A DNA stretch of 15,784 nucleotides from Gemmatimonadota bacterium (GCA_029862935.1 JAOTWK010000037.1:1-15784), one strand, 5' to 3'; counted from the first letter of the stretch, positions 6,854 through 14,569 are shown. A program made the numbers and translations. Notes: a model not told the origin generated them from the sequence alone.

Positions 6854-9103
6854 ATGGGTATCAGAGTCGTGACTCCCCTTCGTCCTCTCGTGACCGGCCT
6901 TCTCGGCGCCGTGGCCGTCGTCCCTGTCGCCGCTCAGTCTCCCGCGCAGCGAGACTCCATTGAGCGCTTCCGTGAGGAGATCGTGGCGATCAGCGACAGC
7001 GTGGTGTTGCTCGGGATGGAGACGAACCTGATCGAGGTGGCTCGGGTCGATCGCGACAACGCGTTCCTGCACACCCGGCTGGGATTCCTCGCACTGCGGC
7101 TTGGTGAGCTGACAGGCGAGAAGTCACACTACGACGATGCGGGAGGGGAATTCGAGTGGGCGGCGGAGCTCGAGCCGGAGTGGCCCTACCCGTGGTACGG
7201 CCTTGGGCTTGCGGAGCTGGCGATGGGAGAGTCATCCGTCATCCCGTTCGAGAACATCCGCCAAGCGCTGGGCCGAGACTACCTGTCCAAGGCCGTGTCT
7301 GCGTTCGCGAGCGCTGCGGCCGCCGATCCGACGTTTGCGGAGGGTGTCGTGCAGCTCGCGGCAACGGCGTCTGCGCAACGCATCAGACCGCGATTGGACG
7401 TCGCCCTGAATGCGGTACGGCTGGCCGCGACGACATCTGCTGCGGAAGTGGCAGGCGTCCAGCTCGCCCGGGGACGGCTCGAGCGTGTTACGGGAAGCGG
7501 TGATTCTGCCGTAGCGGCATTCCACCGCTACCTCGCCGTAGGCGGTGACTCGGGCGTCGGCTTCTTCGAGATCGCCCGATCGCTCTACTTCGTGGGTCGG
7601 CCGCGCGATGGGCAGCAAGCGTACTACCGAGGTGCGGCACTGTCCCGATCGAACGCTGCCACGGCACTCTACCGCGAAGATCTCAGCTGGGTCGCCACCC
7701 CCGAAGAACTCACGGCATTCGACTCCGTTGCGGTCGCCGGACGGGAGGATTGGATTGGGACGTTCTGGCGCAAACGCGACGTGAAGGATGTGCGCGTGTC
7801 CGGTGAGCGGCTGACGGAGCACCACCGGCGGTACTTCCACGCGTTGAGCCACTTTTCGCTCATGTCGCGGCACAGACAGTACAACGTGATTCACCCGTAC
7901 CGGACGGATCAACGGGTGTTCGACGATCGCGGCATCATCTACGTACGCCATGGTGAGCCGGACGAACGCGCGTACTTCCCAGCATCCGGCGTGAACCTGA
8001 ACGAATCGTGGCTCTATCAGCGATCAGACGAGAACTTGATCTTCCACTTCGTCGCCGACGACATCCAAGACTACAAGCTCGTGGAGAGCCTGGCTGACGT
8101 CTTGGGTGCGGGCGCTGCCGTCCAACTACAGACGGGAGCCCCCGGGGCGCCGGAAGCGTCAGACCTGTTCAGCTCGAGAGGCATGCTCGACCCTGTGTAC
8201 CAGCGTCTGGGCACCTTCTCGCAGACCGCGCGCGCGGGGATTCTCAGCGAGGAACGCCGGTCCGGCAAACGCGCGGTCCAAGTCGGTACCACGACAGATG
8301 CCTATCCGTTGCGCTTCGAGCGAGATCTTGGCGGGGTGGTGCGCCGACATCTGGTGAGTGACGCGACGGGTCGGGGTGGGCAAGCACTCTTGGTCTTTGC
8401 CGTGCCAGGGCCCACCATGGTGCCGGAGGCGTCAAGCGAAGGGGTGACGTATCGCGTCGGGCTGCGTGTTGCCGTCACGTCGCCTGCCGGTGACGCTGTC
8501 CTGTACCTCGACACGACGCGGGCGATCACCCGGCAAGGGGTGTTTGGTGACGACGATCACATGACGGGGTTTCTGGCGCTGCCGCTGCCGACAGGTGAGC
8601 ATATTGTGCGGGTGGTACTCGATCAGAGTGGTGGGCGGGTCGGCCAGCTCATGGAAGACACGATCCTCGTCCCCGATTTCGCCACCGCGTTCGAGATGAG
8701 CGATCTCATCGTGGGTCGCGTGGGGTCGGGTCTGACCTGGGTGTCGGGACGGGACAGCGTCAACCTGAGTCCGACGGCTAGGTTCTCGCCTACCGACACC
8801 CTGCACGTGTACTACGAGCTGCACGGCCTCGCAGAGGGAGACGGCTATCGTAGCAGGCTCGAGGTCAAGAAAGACGGCGGCGGTTCGATCTTCGGATTCT
8901 TCAAGCGGCTCTTCGGCGGTGGCGGGCCGCCGATTTCACTCAGATTCAACGGTGTGGCGTCTGGCCCCACTACCCGCATTTTGCAAACCGTGGACATCGG
9001 CGCACTCGAGCCCGGGCGGTACCAGATACGGGTCATCATCGAGGATCCCCAGGAAAACGGGCGTCTTGAGCGGGAAACCACCGTGGAGGTGGGGGGCACA
9101 TAA
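6854..9103 (+). CDS. Secreted GWxTD-domain protein with TPR-like N-terminal region
   Basis: This protein has 749 residues from the ATG at 6854. Residues 1-27 form a signal peptide (basic n-region, hydrophobic core, likely cut after VAA at 25-27), so it is exported. Residues about 35-295 are helical and alanine-rich with TPR-like character. About 298-400 matches the GWxTD domain of unknown function: a DWIGTFW start, HFSLMSRHRQYN in the middle, then DDRGIIYVRHGEPDER (357-372). The literal GWxTD motif is degenerate here. The rest (about 480-748) looks like beta-rich domains, interrupted near 672-691 by a Gly-flanked hydrophobic/basic segment. The family is mainly described from Bacteroidota and related phyla; its function is unknown. 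The start is uncertain: TTG at 6788 has a GAGG eight bases upstream and would lengthen the n-region, while the ATG at 6854 gives a normal signal peptide but has AGGA directly abutting it. The neighbouring downstream kinase may be co-transcribed. Confidence 0.88.
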   Translation: MGIRVVTPLRPLVTGLLGAVAVVPVAAQSPAQRDSIERFREEIVAISDSVVLLGMETNLIEVARVDRDNAFLHTRLGFLALRLGELTGEKSHYDDAGGEFEWAAELEPEWPYPWYGLGLAELAMGESSVIPFENIRQALGRDYLSKAVSAFASAAAADPTFAEGVVQLAATASAQRIRPRLDVALNAVRLAATTSAAEVAGVQLARGRLERVTGSGDSAVAAFHRYLAVGGDSGVGFFEIARSLYFVGRPRDGQQAYYRGAALSRSNAATALYREDLSWVATPEELTAFDSVAVAGREDWIGTFWRKRDVKDVRVSGERLTEHHRRYFHALSHFSLMSRHRQYNVIHPYRTDQRVFDDRGIIYVRHGEPDERAYFPASGVNLNESWLYQRSDENLIFHFVADDIQDYKLVESLADVLGAGAAVQLQTGAPGAPEASDLFSSRGMLDPVYQRLGTFSQTARAGILSEERRSGKRAVQVGTTTDAYPLRFERDLGGVVRRHLVSDATGRGGQALLVFAVPGPTMVPEASSEGVTYRVGLRVAVTSPAGDAVLYLDTTRAITRQGVFGDDDHMTGFLALPLPTGEHIVRVVLDQSGGRVGQLMEDTILVPDFATAFEMSDLIVGRVGSGLTWVSGRDSVNLSPTARFSPTDTLHVYYELHGLAEGDGYRSRLEVKKDGGGSIFGFFKRLFGGGGPPISLRFNGVASGPTTRILQTVDIGALEPGRYQIRVIIEDPQENGRLERETTVEVGGT

Positions 9104-9157
9104 GTTGCCACTTCCCATAAAGGTGCTTTCTGTGCTACGGTGACATCGGGAGAGGCG

Positions 9158-11086
9158 ATGTACTGTTCCCGCTGCGGTGGCGAAACCGACAATCACGCGA
9201 AGTTCTGTCCCGCCTGTGGTCTCGATTTTTCTACAGTGACCGGGGCGCCTCAGGGCGAAGCGCCGGAGCCGAGTGAGTTCGACGCCGTCCGTGATGCCCT
9301 GCGCGCTGAGTGGGATCTAGAAGGCGAGCTCGGTCGGGGTGGGATGGCGATTGTCTACCGCGCGCGGGATCGACACCTCGAGCGCGAGGTGGCCATCAAG
9401 GTTCTCCCCTTCTCCCTCGCCTTCGACAAGCAGTTCGTGGAGCGGTTCCAACGCGAGGCGCGCACCGCGGGCCGACTGGAGCATCCGCACATCATCCCGA
9501 TCTACCGCGTGGGCAAGTCGGGCCGCGTGATCTACTTCGTGATGAAGTACCTGCGGGGTGGATCGCTCTCAGGACTGCTCGAGCAACGACGCCGATTGAG
9601 CGTCGATGAGATTCGCCGGATGCTCGTGGAGACTGCAGGTGCCCTGCACTACGCGCACGAACACGATATCGTGCATCGCGACATCAAGCCCGACAATATC
9701 ATGTTTGACGAGCTTGGTCACGCGGTGCTGACGGATTTCGGCATTGCCAAGGCCGCCACGGGCACGCGACTCACGGGGACCGGCATGTCCATTGGCACGC
9801 CCCACTACATGAGTCCCGAGCAGGCACGCGCGCAATCACTCGACGGTCGGAGCGACCTCTACTCGCTGGGAGTGGTGGCGTATCAGTGTCTCACGGGAAG
9901 CGTCCCGTACGACGGTGAGGACGCGTTCTCTATTGGCTACAAGCACATCATGGACGAACTTCCGACGCCGGCGTTGGGTACGGGTGCCGAACGCGAGCTG
10001 TTCTCGGTGATTCGTCGCATGATGGCCAAGGCTCCCGAAGACCGCTTCCAGTCGGCGGCGGAGCTGGCGGCGGTGCTGCAAGGTGGAATGGCATCCGGCG
10101 AGCAAACGCTGCGAACGTCGGTCGCTGAGCTCCCTACGACGGTCATTCCTTCCGACGAGATCCGCGTGGAAGGTCTGCCGACTCGAGGACCACCGACGAC
10201 GCCGACAACGCCCATTCCCGAGGCGAGGTGGACGCCGCGCGGGAGAACGGCGAGGCGGGGAGGCGGCGTGATGGTCGGGCTGTTTGTCCTCCTGTTTCTC
10301 GGGGTGGGGGGTGCAGGCGGGTATTGGTATTTCATGATGGACGCGGTGTGGCCACTTCCGTTCTTGGAGGCCTGGATGCCGAGCCAAGACGAGCTCGTGC
10401 CGCTCGCGCCCGACGACTCGTCGAGCACGGTCAGCGACTCTCTGCTGCTTGCGGCCAACGATTCCGGCCAATCGGTCGACTCGGTGATGCCACCTCCCGA
10501 TAGTGCTGTGTCGCCACCGGCGTCCGAGTTGCCGCCCACGGGAACCTTGGTGTTGACTGCCGTGCCACGACTCGCACGCTGGTCGTTGGACGGCGATGTG
10601 CAGACCGACACGATTCTCGAGCTGGAGCCAGGCACGTACAAGATCCGCGTGTCCCGCACGAACTACGAGACCTTCGATACATCGGTGCCGGTAGGACGGG
10701 GCGAGACGGTCCGCGTGCCAGTGCCGCCACTCGTGCGGCTGCGGCCCTCGGAGCCCCCGCCGCCCAAGGTCGACTACTGTGCGGAACCGGGGCCCGACTA
10801 CAACAAAGACGGGAGCTGCTACGATGGCGCACCGCGCGCCAACGAGGCGCCGTTCGTCCCGCTTCCAGAAGGCGTGCGTGGCAGCCCGCGAGCGGTCCTG
10901 TGGGTCAAGGTGTTGGCGGACGGGAGTGTGGGACAGATGGATTGGCACACCCGATCCGGCAATCCCGTGTTCGATCTCGCCGCTTTCCGGTACGCGCGCC
11001 GCCGTATGAGTTACACGCCGGCAACCCGCGCTGGTCGGCCGGTCGACGGCTGGTTCCGACTCCCCATCCAAGGGCGGTCACCATAG
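9158..11086 (+). CDS. Membrane Ser/Thr protein kinase with zinc ribbon, PEGA domain and TonB C-terminal-like domain
   Basis: The protein has 642 residues. A C4 zinc ribbon (C3, C6, C17, C20) leads into a kinase domain at about 50-310: loop GRGGMAIVY (59-67), K81, E100, HRDIKPDN (173-180, D175), DFG (193-195) and GTPHYMSPEQ (213-222). It appears catalytically complete. A Thr/Pro-rich linker (about 318-362) precedes a span at about 371-393. The envelope-facing part has a Ser/Pro-rich linker, a PEGA-type domain (about 461-525, LEPGTYKIRVSRTNYE), a segment with C541, C554 and a DxNxDG calcium-loop-like motif (547-552), and a TonB-C-like domain (about 566-636, with RAVLWVKVLADGSVGQMD and FDLAAFRYARRRMSYTPA). 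The chosen start is ATG at 9158 with GGGAG five bases upstream. A GTG at 9140 adds six residues. It lies 54 bases after the GWxTD gene and 13 before the carbonic-anhydrase-like gene, so these three may form one transcript. Ligand and targets are unknown. Confidence 0.95.
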   Translation: MYCSRCGGETDNHAKFCPACGLDFSTVTGAPQGEAPEPSEFDAVRDALRAEWDLEGELGRGGMAIVYRARDRHLEREVAIKVLPFSLAFDKQFVERFQREARTAGRLEHPHIIPIYRVGKSGRVIYFVMKYLRGGSLSGLLEQRRRLSVDEIRRMLVETAGALHYAHEHDIVHRDIKPDNIMFDELGHAVLTDFGIAKAATGTRLTGTGMSIGTPHYMSPEQARAQSLDGRSDLYSLGVVAYQCLTGSVPYDGEDAFSIGYKHIMDELPTPALGTGAERELFSVIRRMMAKAPEDRFQSAAELAAVLQGGMASGEQTLRTSVAELPTTVIPSDEIRVEGLPTRGPPTTPTTPIPEARWTPRGRTARRGGGVMVGLFVLLFLGVGGAGGYWYFMMDAVWPLPFLEAWMPSQDELVPLAPDDSSSTVSDSLLLAANDSGQSVDSVMPPPDSAVSPPASELPPTGTLVLTAVPRLARWSLDGDVQTDTILELEPGTYKIRVSRTNYETFDTSVPVGRGETVRVPVPPLVRLRPSEPPPPKVDYCAEPGPDYNKDGSCYDGAPRANEAPFVPLPEGVRGSPRAVLWVKVLADGSVGQMDWHTRSGNPVFDLAAFRYARRRMSYTPATRAGRPVDGWFRLPIQGRSP

Positions 11087-11099
11087 GCACGGCCGCGGC

Positions 11100-11603
11100 G
11101 TGATCGATCCCAGCGCGTTCATTGCGCCGGGAGCGGTGGTGCTCGGTGACGTCACGCTCGGCAGCGACAGTTCCATCTGGTACCACACGGTGGTGCGGGC
11201 AGACATGGCGCCGATCGTGATCGGGGAGCGGACGAATGTCCAAGATCTGTCCATGGTGCACGTCGATGCCGATGTGCCATGTCGCATTGGAAGCCGGGTG
11301 GGGGTCGGTCATCGGGCCATTCTCCACGGGTGTACGGTTGACGACGACTGCCTGATCGGGATGGGCGCCATCCTCCTCAACCATGTCCGCGTTGGTACGG
11401 GGTCGGTTGTCGGGGCCGGCGCGGTGCTGCCTGAGGGCTTCGAGGTTCCTCCTGGGTCACTGGTGGTGGGCGTCCCGGCCCGTGTGGTGCGGCCCGTGGA
11501 CCAGCCCCTCAGCGACCGAATCCGCTGGACGTGGGAGCATTACGTCGAGCAGGCCAGGCGGCACAAGACGGGTGCCTTCCCGCCCCTGCAAGCAGATATG
11601 TGA
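11100..11603 (+). CDS. Gamma-carbonic-anhydrase-like left-handed beta-helix protein
   Basis: The 167 residues match the short gamma-CA/YrdA-type family. Hexapeptide repeats typical of a left-handed beta helix run through about residues 5-130. The three expected metal-binding histidines are present: H54 (SMVHVD), H71 (GVGHRA) and H76 (ILHGC). Also present are R33 and D35 (VVRAD) and Q48/D49, which line the active site in Cam-type enzymes. The trimer would bind metal between subunits. Many proteins of this short type have weak or no measured CO2 hydration activity, so the reaction is not certain. C-terminal residues 135-167 form a helix. The start is GTG at 11100, 13 bases after the kinase stop, with no clear ribosome-binding site, which suggests coupling to the upstream gene. 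It has no evident functional link to the kinase beyond position. Confidence 0.9.
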   Translation: MIDPSAFIAPGAVVLGDVTLGSDSSIWYHTVVRADMAPIVIGERTNVQDLSMVHVDADVPCRIGSRVGVGHRAILHGCTVDDDCLIGMGAILLNHVRVGTGSVVGAGAVLPEGFEVPPGSLVVGVPARVVRPVDQPLSDRIRWTWEHYVEQARRHKTGAFPPLQADM

Positions 11604-11626
11604 TGTGAATAGTTGGAAGGGACGTG

Positions 11627-11663
11627 ACGCAGGGATGTCCGCTGCCACTTGCATGTCCTGCGT
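11627..11663 (+). terminator. Stem-loop after the carbonic-anhydrase-like gene; possible weak terminator or nrdJ leader element
   Basis: ACGCAGG (11627-11633) pairs with CCTGCGT (11657-11663). A G-T pair and an inner ATG/CAT helix around a one-base bulge extend the stem to about 11 pairs with a 14-base loop. It starts 24 bases after the stop codon at 11603. Only a poor T-run follows (GATTTCTAG), so it is not a classic intrinsic terminator. It may slow or stop read-through, or be part of the nrdJ leader. Confidence 0.35.
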
Positions 11664-11724
11664 GTGATTTCTAGCTTGCTCCGCCGCGCCGATCCGTCGG
11701 CCGACTCTTCAGTGTGATTATTTT
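11649..11724 (+). promoter_or_regulatory. Candidate nrdJ promoter region
   Basis: Two possibilities are visible in the 161-base gap before nrdJ. TTGCAT (11649-11654) and TAGCTT (11672-11677) have 17-base spacing but weak matches. Further down, an unusually AT-rich patch (about 11715-11733) contains TATTTT (11719-11724), a better -10 but without a recognisable -35. No cobalamin riboswitch signature or clear NrdR box was found by eye, although B12 or NrdR control might be expected for this gene. Confidence 0.3.
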
Positions 11725-11764
11725 TCAACAATTGGGACTCGTCACTACCTCGAGCGGGGAAGCA

Positions 11765-14260
11765 ATGGCATTTGGGGATCGATCCGAGAAGCGGAAGGCA
11801 CCACAGTTGAGCGAGAACGCGATCACGGTGCTCAAGCGCCGCTATCTCGTGAAGGACGACTCGGGGGAAGTGATCGAGCAGCCGGAAGAACTGCTGTGGC
11901 GGGTGGCACGCACGATCGCCGCCGCGGACGGCCGGTACGGGGCGAGCCCTGGAGCTGTGGAGGCGCTGGCGGAGACGTTCAACGAGTTGATGGCGACGCG
12001 CGTGTGGATGCCGAACAGCCCCACGCTGATGAACGCGGGCCGTCCGCTGGGTCAGCTGTCTGCCTGTTTCGTGCTGCCGGTCGACGATGCGCTTTCGTCG
12101 GGCAAGAGCGGCATTTACGATACGCTGCGCAACATGGCGTTAGTACACCAGTCCGGGGGCGGCACCGGTTTTTCGTTCTCACGTCTGCGACCCACGAACG
12201 ACGTCGTGCGGTCCACGATGGGTGTGGCGTCTGGCCCTGTGTCGTTCATGTCCCTCTACGATGCCTCGACCGAAGTCGTGAAGCAGGGAGGCACGCGTCG
12301 GGGGGCCAACATGGGCATCCTGCGGGTAGACCACCCGGACATCCTCGACTTCATCACCTGTAAGAACGACATCACCAAGATCACGAACTTCAATATCTCG
12401 GTGGCAGTGACCGACGCGTTCATGCGGGCCGTCGAGGATGGCGAGTCGTACGACCTCATGCATCCGCGCACCGGCGAGGTGGTGGGGCAACTGGACGCCC
12501 GTGAGGTGTTCGACAAAGTCGTGCACGGTGCGTGGAAGACCGGGGAACCAGGGGTCTTCTTCATCGATCGAGCGAACGCGTTCAATCCGGTGCCACATCT
12601 GGGCAGCTACGAGGCGACGAATCCGTGTGGGGAGCAGCCGTTGCTGCCCTACGACGTGTGCAATCTCGGCTCGATCAACGTCGGAGCGTTCGTGCGCGAC
12701 GGCAATGTCGACTGGGACGGGTTGCGGCGGACGGTGCATCTGTGCACGCATTTCCTCGACAACGTGATCGACGTGAATCGGTATCCGCTTCCCGAGATCA
12801 CCGCGTTGGCGAATCGGATCCGGCGCATTGGACTGGGCATCATGGGCTGGGCGGACTTTCTGATTCGCGTGGGCGTGCCATACAACTCGGACGACGCCAT
12901 CGAGTGGGGTCGACGGTTGATGCGCTTCGTGGACGACGAGGCGAAGGTGGAGAGCGAGCGGTTGGCCGGAGAGCGCGGCGTATTCCCAGAGTGGGACCGC
13001 AGCATCTGGGGGCCGGACGAGACCTGTGCGCGAGGCGCCGACGGTGCTCGGGTACGGCCGGAACGCCGATTGCGGAACTGCAATCTGACCACGGTCGCGC
13101 CGACCGGGACCATCTCGATCATCGCCGGGTGCTCGTCGGGCATCGAGCCGCTCTTTGCGGTCGCGTTCATGCGGAACCAGGCGGGAGTCCTGATGCCCGA
13201 TGTGAACGGGGACTTCGTGGCGATCGCCAAACGCGAAGGTTGGTACTCGGAGGAGTTGATCCAACGGATTGCCGAAGAGGGTCACATCGATTTCCCACAG
13301 GTACCGGAGCGGTGGCGCCAGGTCTTCGTGACGGCCCACGACGTGACGCCCGAATGGCACATTCGGATGCAGGCGGCATTCCAGGATCACACCGACAGTG
13401 CAATCAGCAAGACATGCAACTTCCCGAACTCGTCGACCGAAGATGACGTCCGCGCGATCTACGAGATGGCGCATCATATGGGATGCAAAGGCGTCACCGT
13501 GTATCGCGACGGGAGCCGGGACCGGCAAGTGCTGTCGACCGGGAAGACGGCGAAGAAGGTGCAGGAACAGGCCGAGGGTGGGGACGCGGACGGACGCGCG
13601 ACTGAAGTCGCCGAGCTGAAAGCGACGATCGCGGAGCTCGAGGCGGAGTTGCTCCGCACCAAGCAGAAGATGCATGAGGTCGAATCCGAAAACCTCCAGC
13701 GGCGGGCAAAGCGGTCTCGGCCCGAGCTGCTGCGTGGCGCCACCCGCCGACTGGAAACCCCGCTGGGAACGCTGTACGTCACGATCACGGAAGACGATCT
13801 CGGGCAGCCGTTCGAGATGTTCATGAGCCTTGGGAAGGCGGGTGGGGCGCTGATGGCCGACGTGGAAGCCATCGGGCGGCTCATCTCGCTGGCGCTCCGA
13901 TCGGGCATTCCCATCAAGGAGATTCACCGCCAACTCCGTATGATCTCGTCGGACCGGGCGGTTGGGCTTGGACCCAATAAGGTGTTGTCGGTTCCCGATG
14001 CAGTTGGCATCGCGATCGAGCGATGGATGCAGGACAAGCAAGGCGTGCAGCAGGATTTTCTTGAGGCGGCTGAAAGCGCCCCGCGTGTGGTGGTGCGGTC
14101 GGCGACGAAGCGTGTCCCAGGCGCGCAGGAAGCGCTGGTGGAGCATCATCGCCTGAACGCCGAGCAACATGCTGGCGCATGTCCCGACTGCGGATCGCAA
14201 CTCGAATTCGCCGAGGGATGTATGAAGTGCCACGTGTGCGGGTTCAGCGAGTGTGGCTGA
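11765..14260 (+). CDS. nrdJ: Adenosylcobalamin-dependent (class II) ribonucleoside-diphosphate reductase
   Basis: This enzyme makes deoxyribonucleotides from ribonucleotides using a B12-derived radical, independently of oxygen. Of 831 residues, the barrel covers about 1-590. Key residues: C101 (LSACFVLP) and C299 (DVCNLGSIN) as the redox pair, C288 in NPCGEQ (286-291) as the thiyl-radical site with N286 and E290, and PTGTIS (446-451) binding phosphate. The C288-C299 spacing of 11 matches the Thermotoga class II enzyme. A charged heptad-like stretch at about 612-645 looks like a coiled coil. A family-typical C-terminal region follows, ending in a Cys-rich tail: C806, C809, C819, C822, C825 and C830, expected to bind zinc and re-reduce the active site. 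The chosen start is ATG at 11765, with GGGGA four bases upstream. An in-frame GTG at 11714 would add 17 residues and lacks a ribosome-binding site. It appears to be transcribed alone, with a terminator behind it. No nrdA/B or nrdD is in the window. Confidence 0.96.
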   Translation: MAFGDRSEKRKAPQLSENAITVLKRRYLVKDDSGEVIEQPEELLWRVARTIAAADGRYGASPGAVEALAETFNELMATRVWMPNSPTLMNAGRPLGQLSACFVLPVDDALSSGKSGIYDTLRNMALVHQSGGGTGFSFSRLRPTNDVVRSTMGVASGPVSFMSLYDASTEVVKQGGTRRGANMGILRVDHPDILDFITCKNDITKITNFNISVAVTDAFMRAVEDGESYDLMHPRTGEVVGQLDAREVFDKVVHGAWKTGEPGVFFIDRANAFNPVPHLGSYEATNPCGEQPLLPYDVCNLGSINVGAFVRDGNVDWDGLRRTVHLCTHFLDNVIDVNRYPLPEITALANRIRRIGLGIMGWADFLIRVGVPYNSDDAIEWGRRLMRFVDDEAKVESERLAGERGVFPEWDRSIWGPDETCARGADGARVRPERRLRNCNLTTVAPTGTISIIAGCSSGIEPLFAVAFMRNQAGVLMPDVNGDFVAIAKREGWYSEELIQRIAEEGHIDFPQVPERWRQVFVTAHDVTPEWHIRMQAAFQDHTDSAISKTCNFPNSSTEDDVRAIYEMAHHMGCKGVTVYRDGSRDRQVLSTGKTAKKVQEQAEGGDADGRATEVAELKATIAELEAELLRTKQKMHEVESENLQRRAKRSRPELLRGATRRLETPLGTLYVTITEDDLGQPFEMFMSLGKAGGALMADVEAIGRLISLALRSGIPIKEIHRQLRMISSDRAVGLGPNKVLSVPDAVGIAIERWMQDKQGVQQDFLEAAESAPRVVVRSATKRVPGAQEALVEHHRLNAEQHAGACPDCGSQLEFAEGCMKCHVCGFSECG

Positions 14261-14281
14261 TCGGCCCTTGGTGGGGACGGG

Positions 14282-14313
14282 ACGGGGCGGCAGTCGATCT
14301 GTCGCCCCGTTTT
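14282..14313 (+). terminator. Intrinsic terminator of nrdJ
   Basis: A 12-pair stem with one G-T pair (14282-14293, ACGGGGCGGCAG, with 14299-14310, CTGTCGCCCCGT) has a five-base loop and runs into TTTT at 14310-14313. It begins 21 bases after the nrdJ stop. Its strength and T-tail make it the best terminator in the window. It separates nrdJ from the small genes downstream. Confidence 0.85.
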
Positions 14314-14349
14314 GCATTGGGGGCGATTTCGCGTTTTGCCTTGTCGGTG

Positions 14350-14361
14350 TAGCTTGGCGGG
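14350..14361 (+). promoter_or_regulatory. Candidate -10 element placed for leaderless transcription of the small membrane gene
   Basis: TGTAGCTT, an extended -10-like TG-n-TAnnnT arrangement with the hexamer at 14350-14355, ends six bases before the ATG at 14362. Transcription would then start at or next to the A of the start codon. The GGCGGG that abuts the ATG is too close to act as a ribosome-binding site for it, which fits the leaderless reading. The -35 is not convincing. Confidence 0.35.
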
Positions 14362-14556
14362 ATGAAAGGCAAGATGGCTGGGCTGCTCGATCAACTCCGG
14401 CGACTGCGAGACGAGCGGCGCGCGCTCGGCTGGCGGGGCCTCGTGCGGAAGCGCGGTTGGCGCCTCGTGCTCCTCGTCATCGTTGGATATCTCGTGCGCG
14501 ACCTCGTGTTGTACGTGGTGATCCCGATCGCTGTCGCGGCGGGTCTCGCTCCATGA
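14362..14556 (+). CDS. Small basic single-span membrane protein, unrecognised
   Basis: This 64-residue protein is not one I recognise. Residues 1-34 carry 12 Lys/Arg and include the amphipathic-looking LLDQLRRLRDERRALGWRG (8-26). Residues about 35-61 are hydrophobic and should span the membrane once, with an unusual R46-D47 pair in the middle. The charge pattern puts the N-terminus in the cytoplasm. ATG at 14362 is chosen. A second ATG at 14374 has AGG at spacing four and would give a 60-residue form. Codon use is like the neighbours and the frame stays open to a stop 13 bases before the next gene, which has a good ribosome-binding site, so a two-gene unit is likely. No function can be given. 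Confidence 0.65.
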   Translation: MKGKMAGLLDQLRRLRDERRALGWRGLVRKRGWRLVLLVIVGYLVRDLVLYVVIPIAVAAGLAP

Positions 14557-14569
14557 GCAGGAGAACAGC

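Noticed and set aside
6575..7072. 165-codon minus-strand frame across the divergent gap
   Set aside because: It runs through the signal-peptide region of the GWxTD gene, lacks a ribosome-binding site and shows no domain; it ends exactly at the FHA gene start by chance.
9836..11071. 411-codon minus-strand open frame opposite the second kinase
   Set aside because: It overlaps a complete kinase-PEGA-TonB-C-like gene; its composition is Arg/His-rich and featureless.
11604..11764. Cobalamin riboswitch before nrdJ
   Set aside because: The conserved core and B12-box sequence are not recognisable, and the leader is short for the element. A covariance search would settle it.
8951..12237. 17-base identical repeat (8951-8967 and 12221-12237) in the GWxTD and nrdJ genes
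   Set aside because: Both copies encode the short peptide GVASGP with the same preferred codons in unrelated conserved genes. No mobile-element or recombination context, so chance is the simplest explanation.
12179..14317. 712-codon open frame on the minus strand opposite nrdJ
   Set aside because: The plus strand encodes an unmistakable full-length NrdJ. The antisense product is rich in Arg, His and Pro with no domain motifs, the usual shadow frame in GC-rich DNA.
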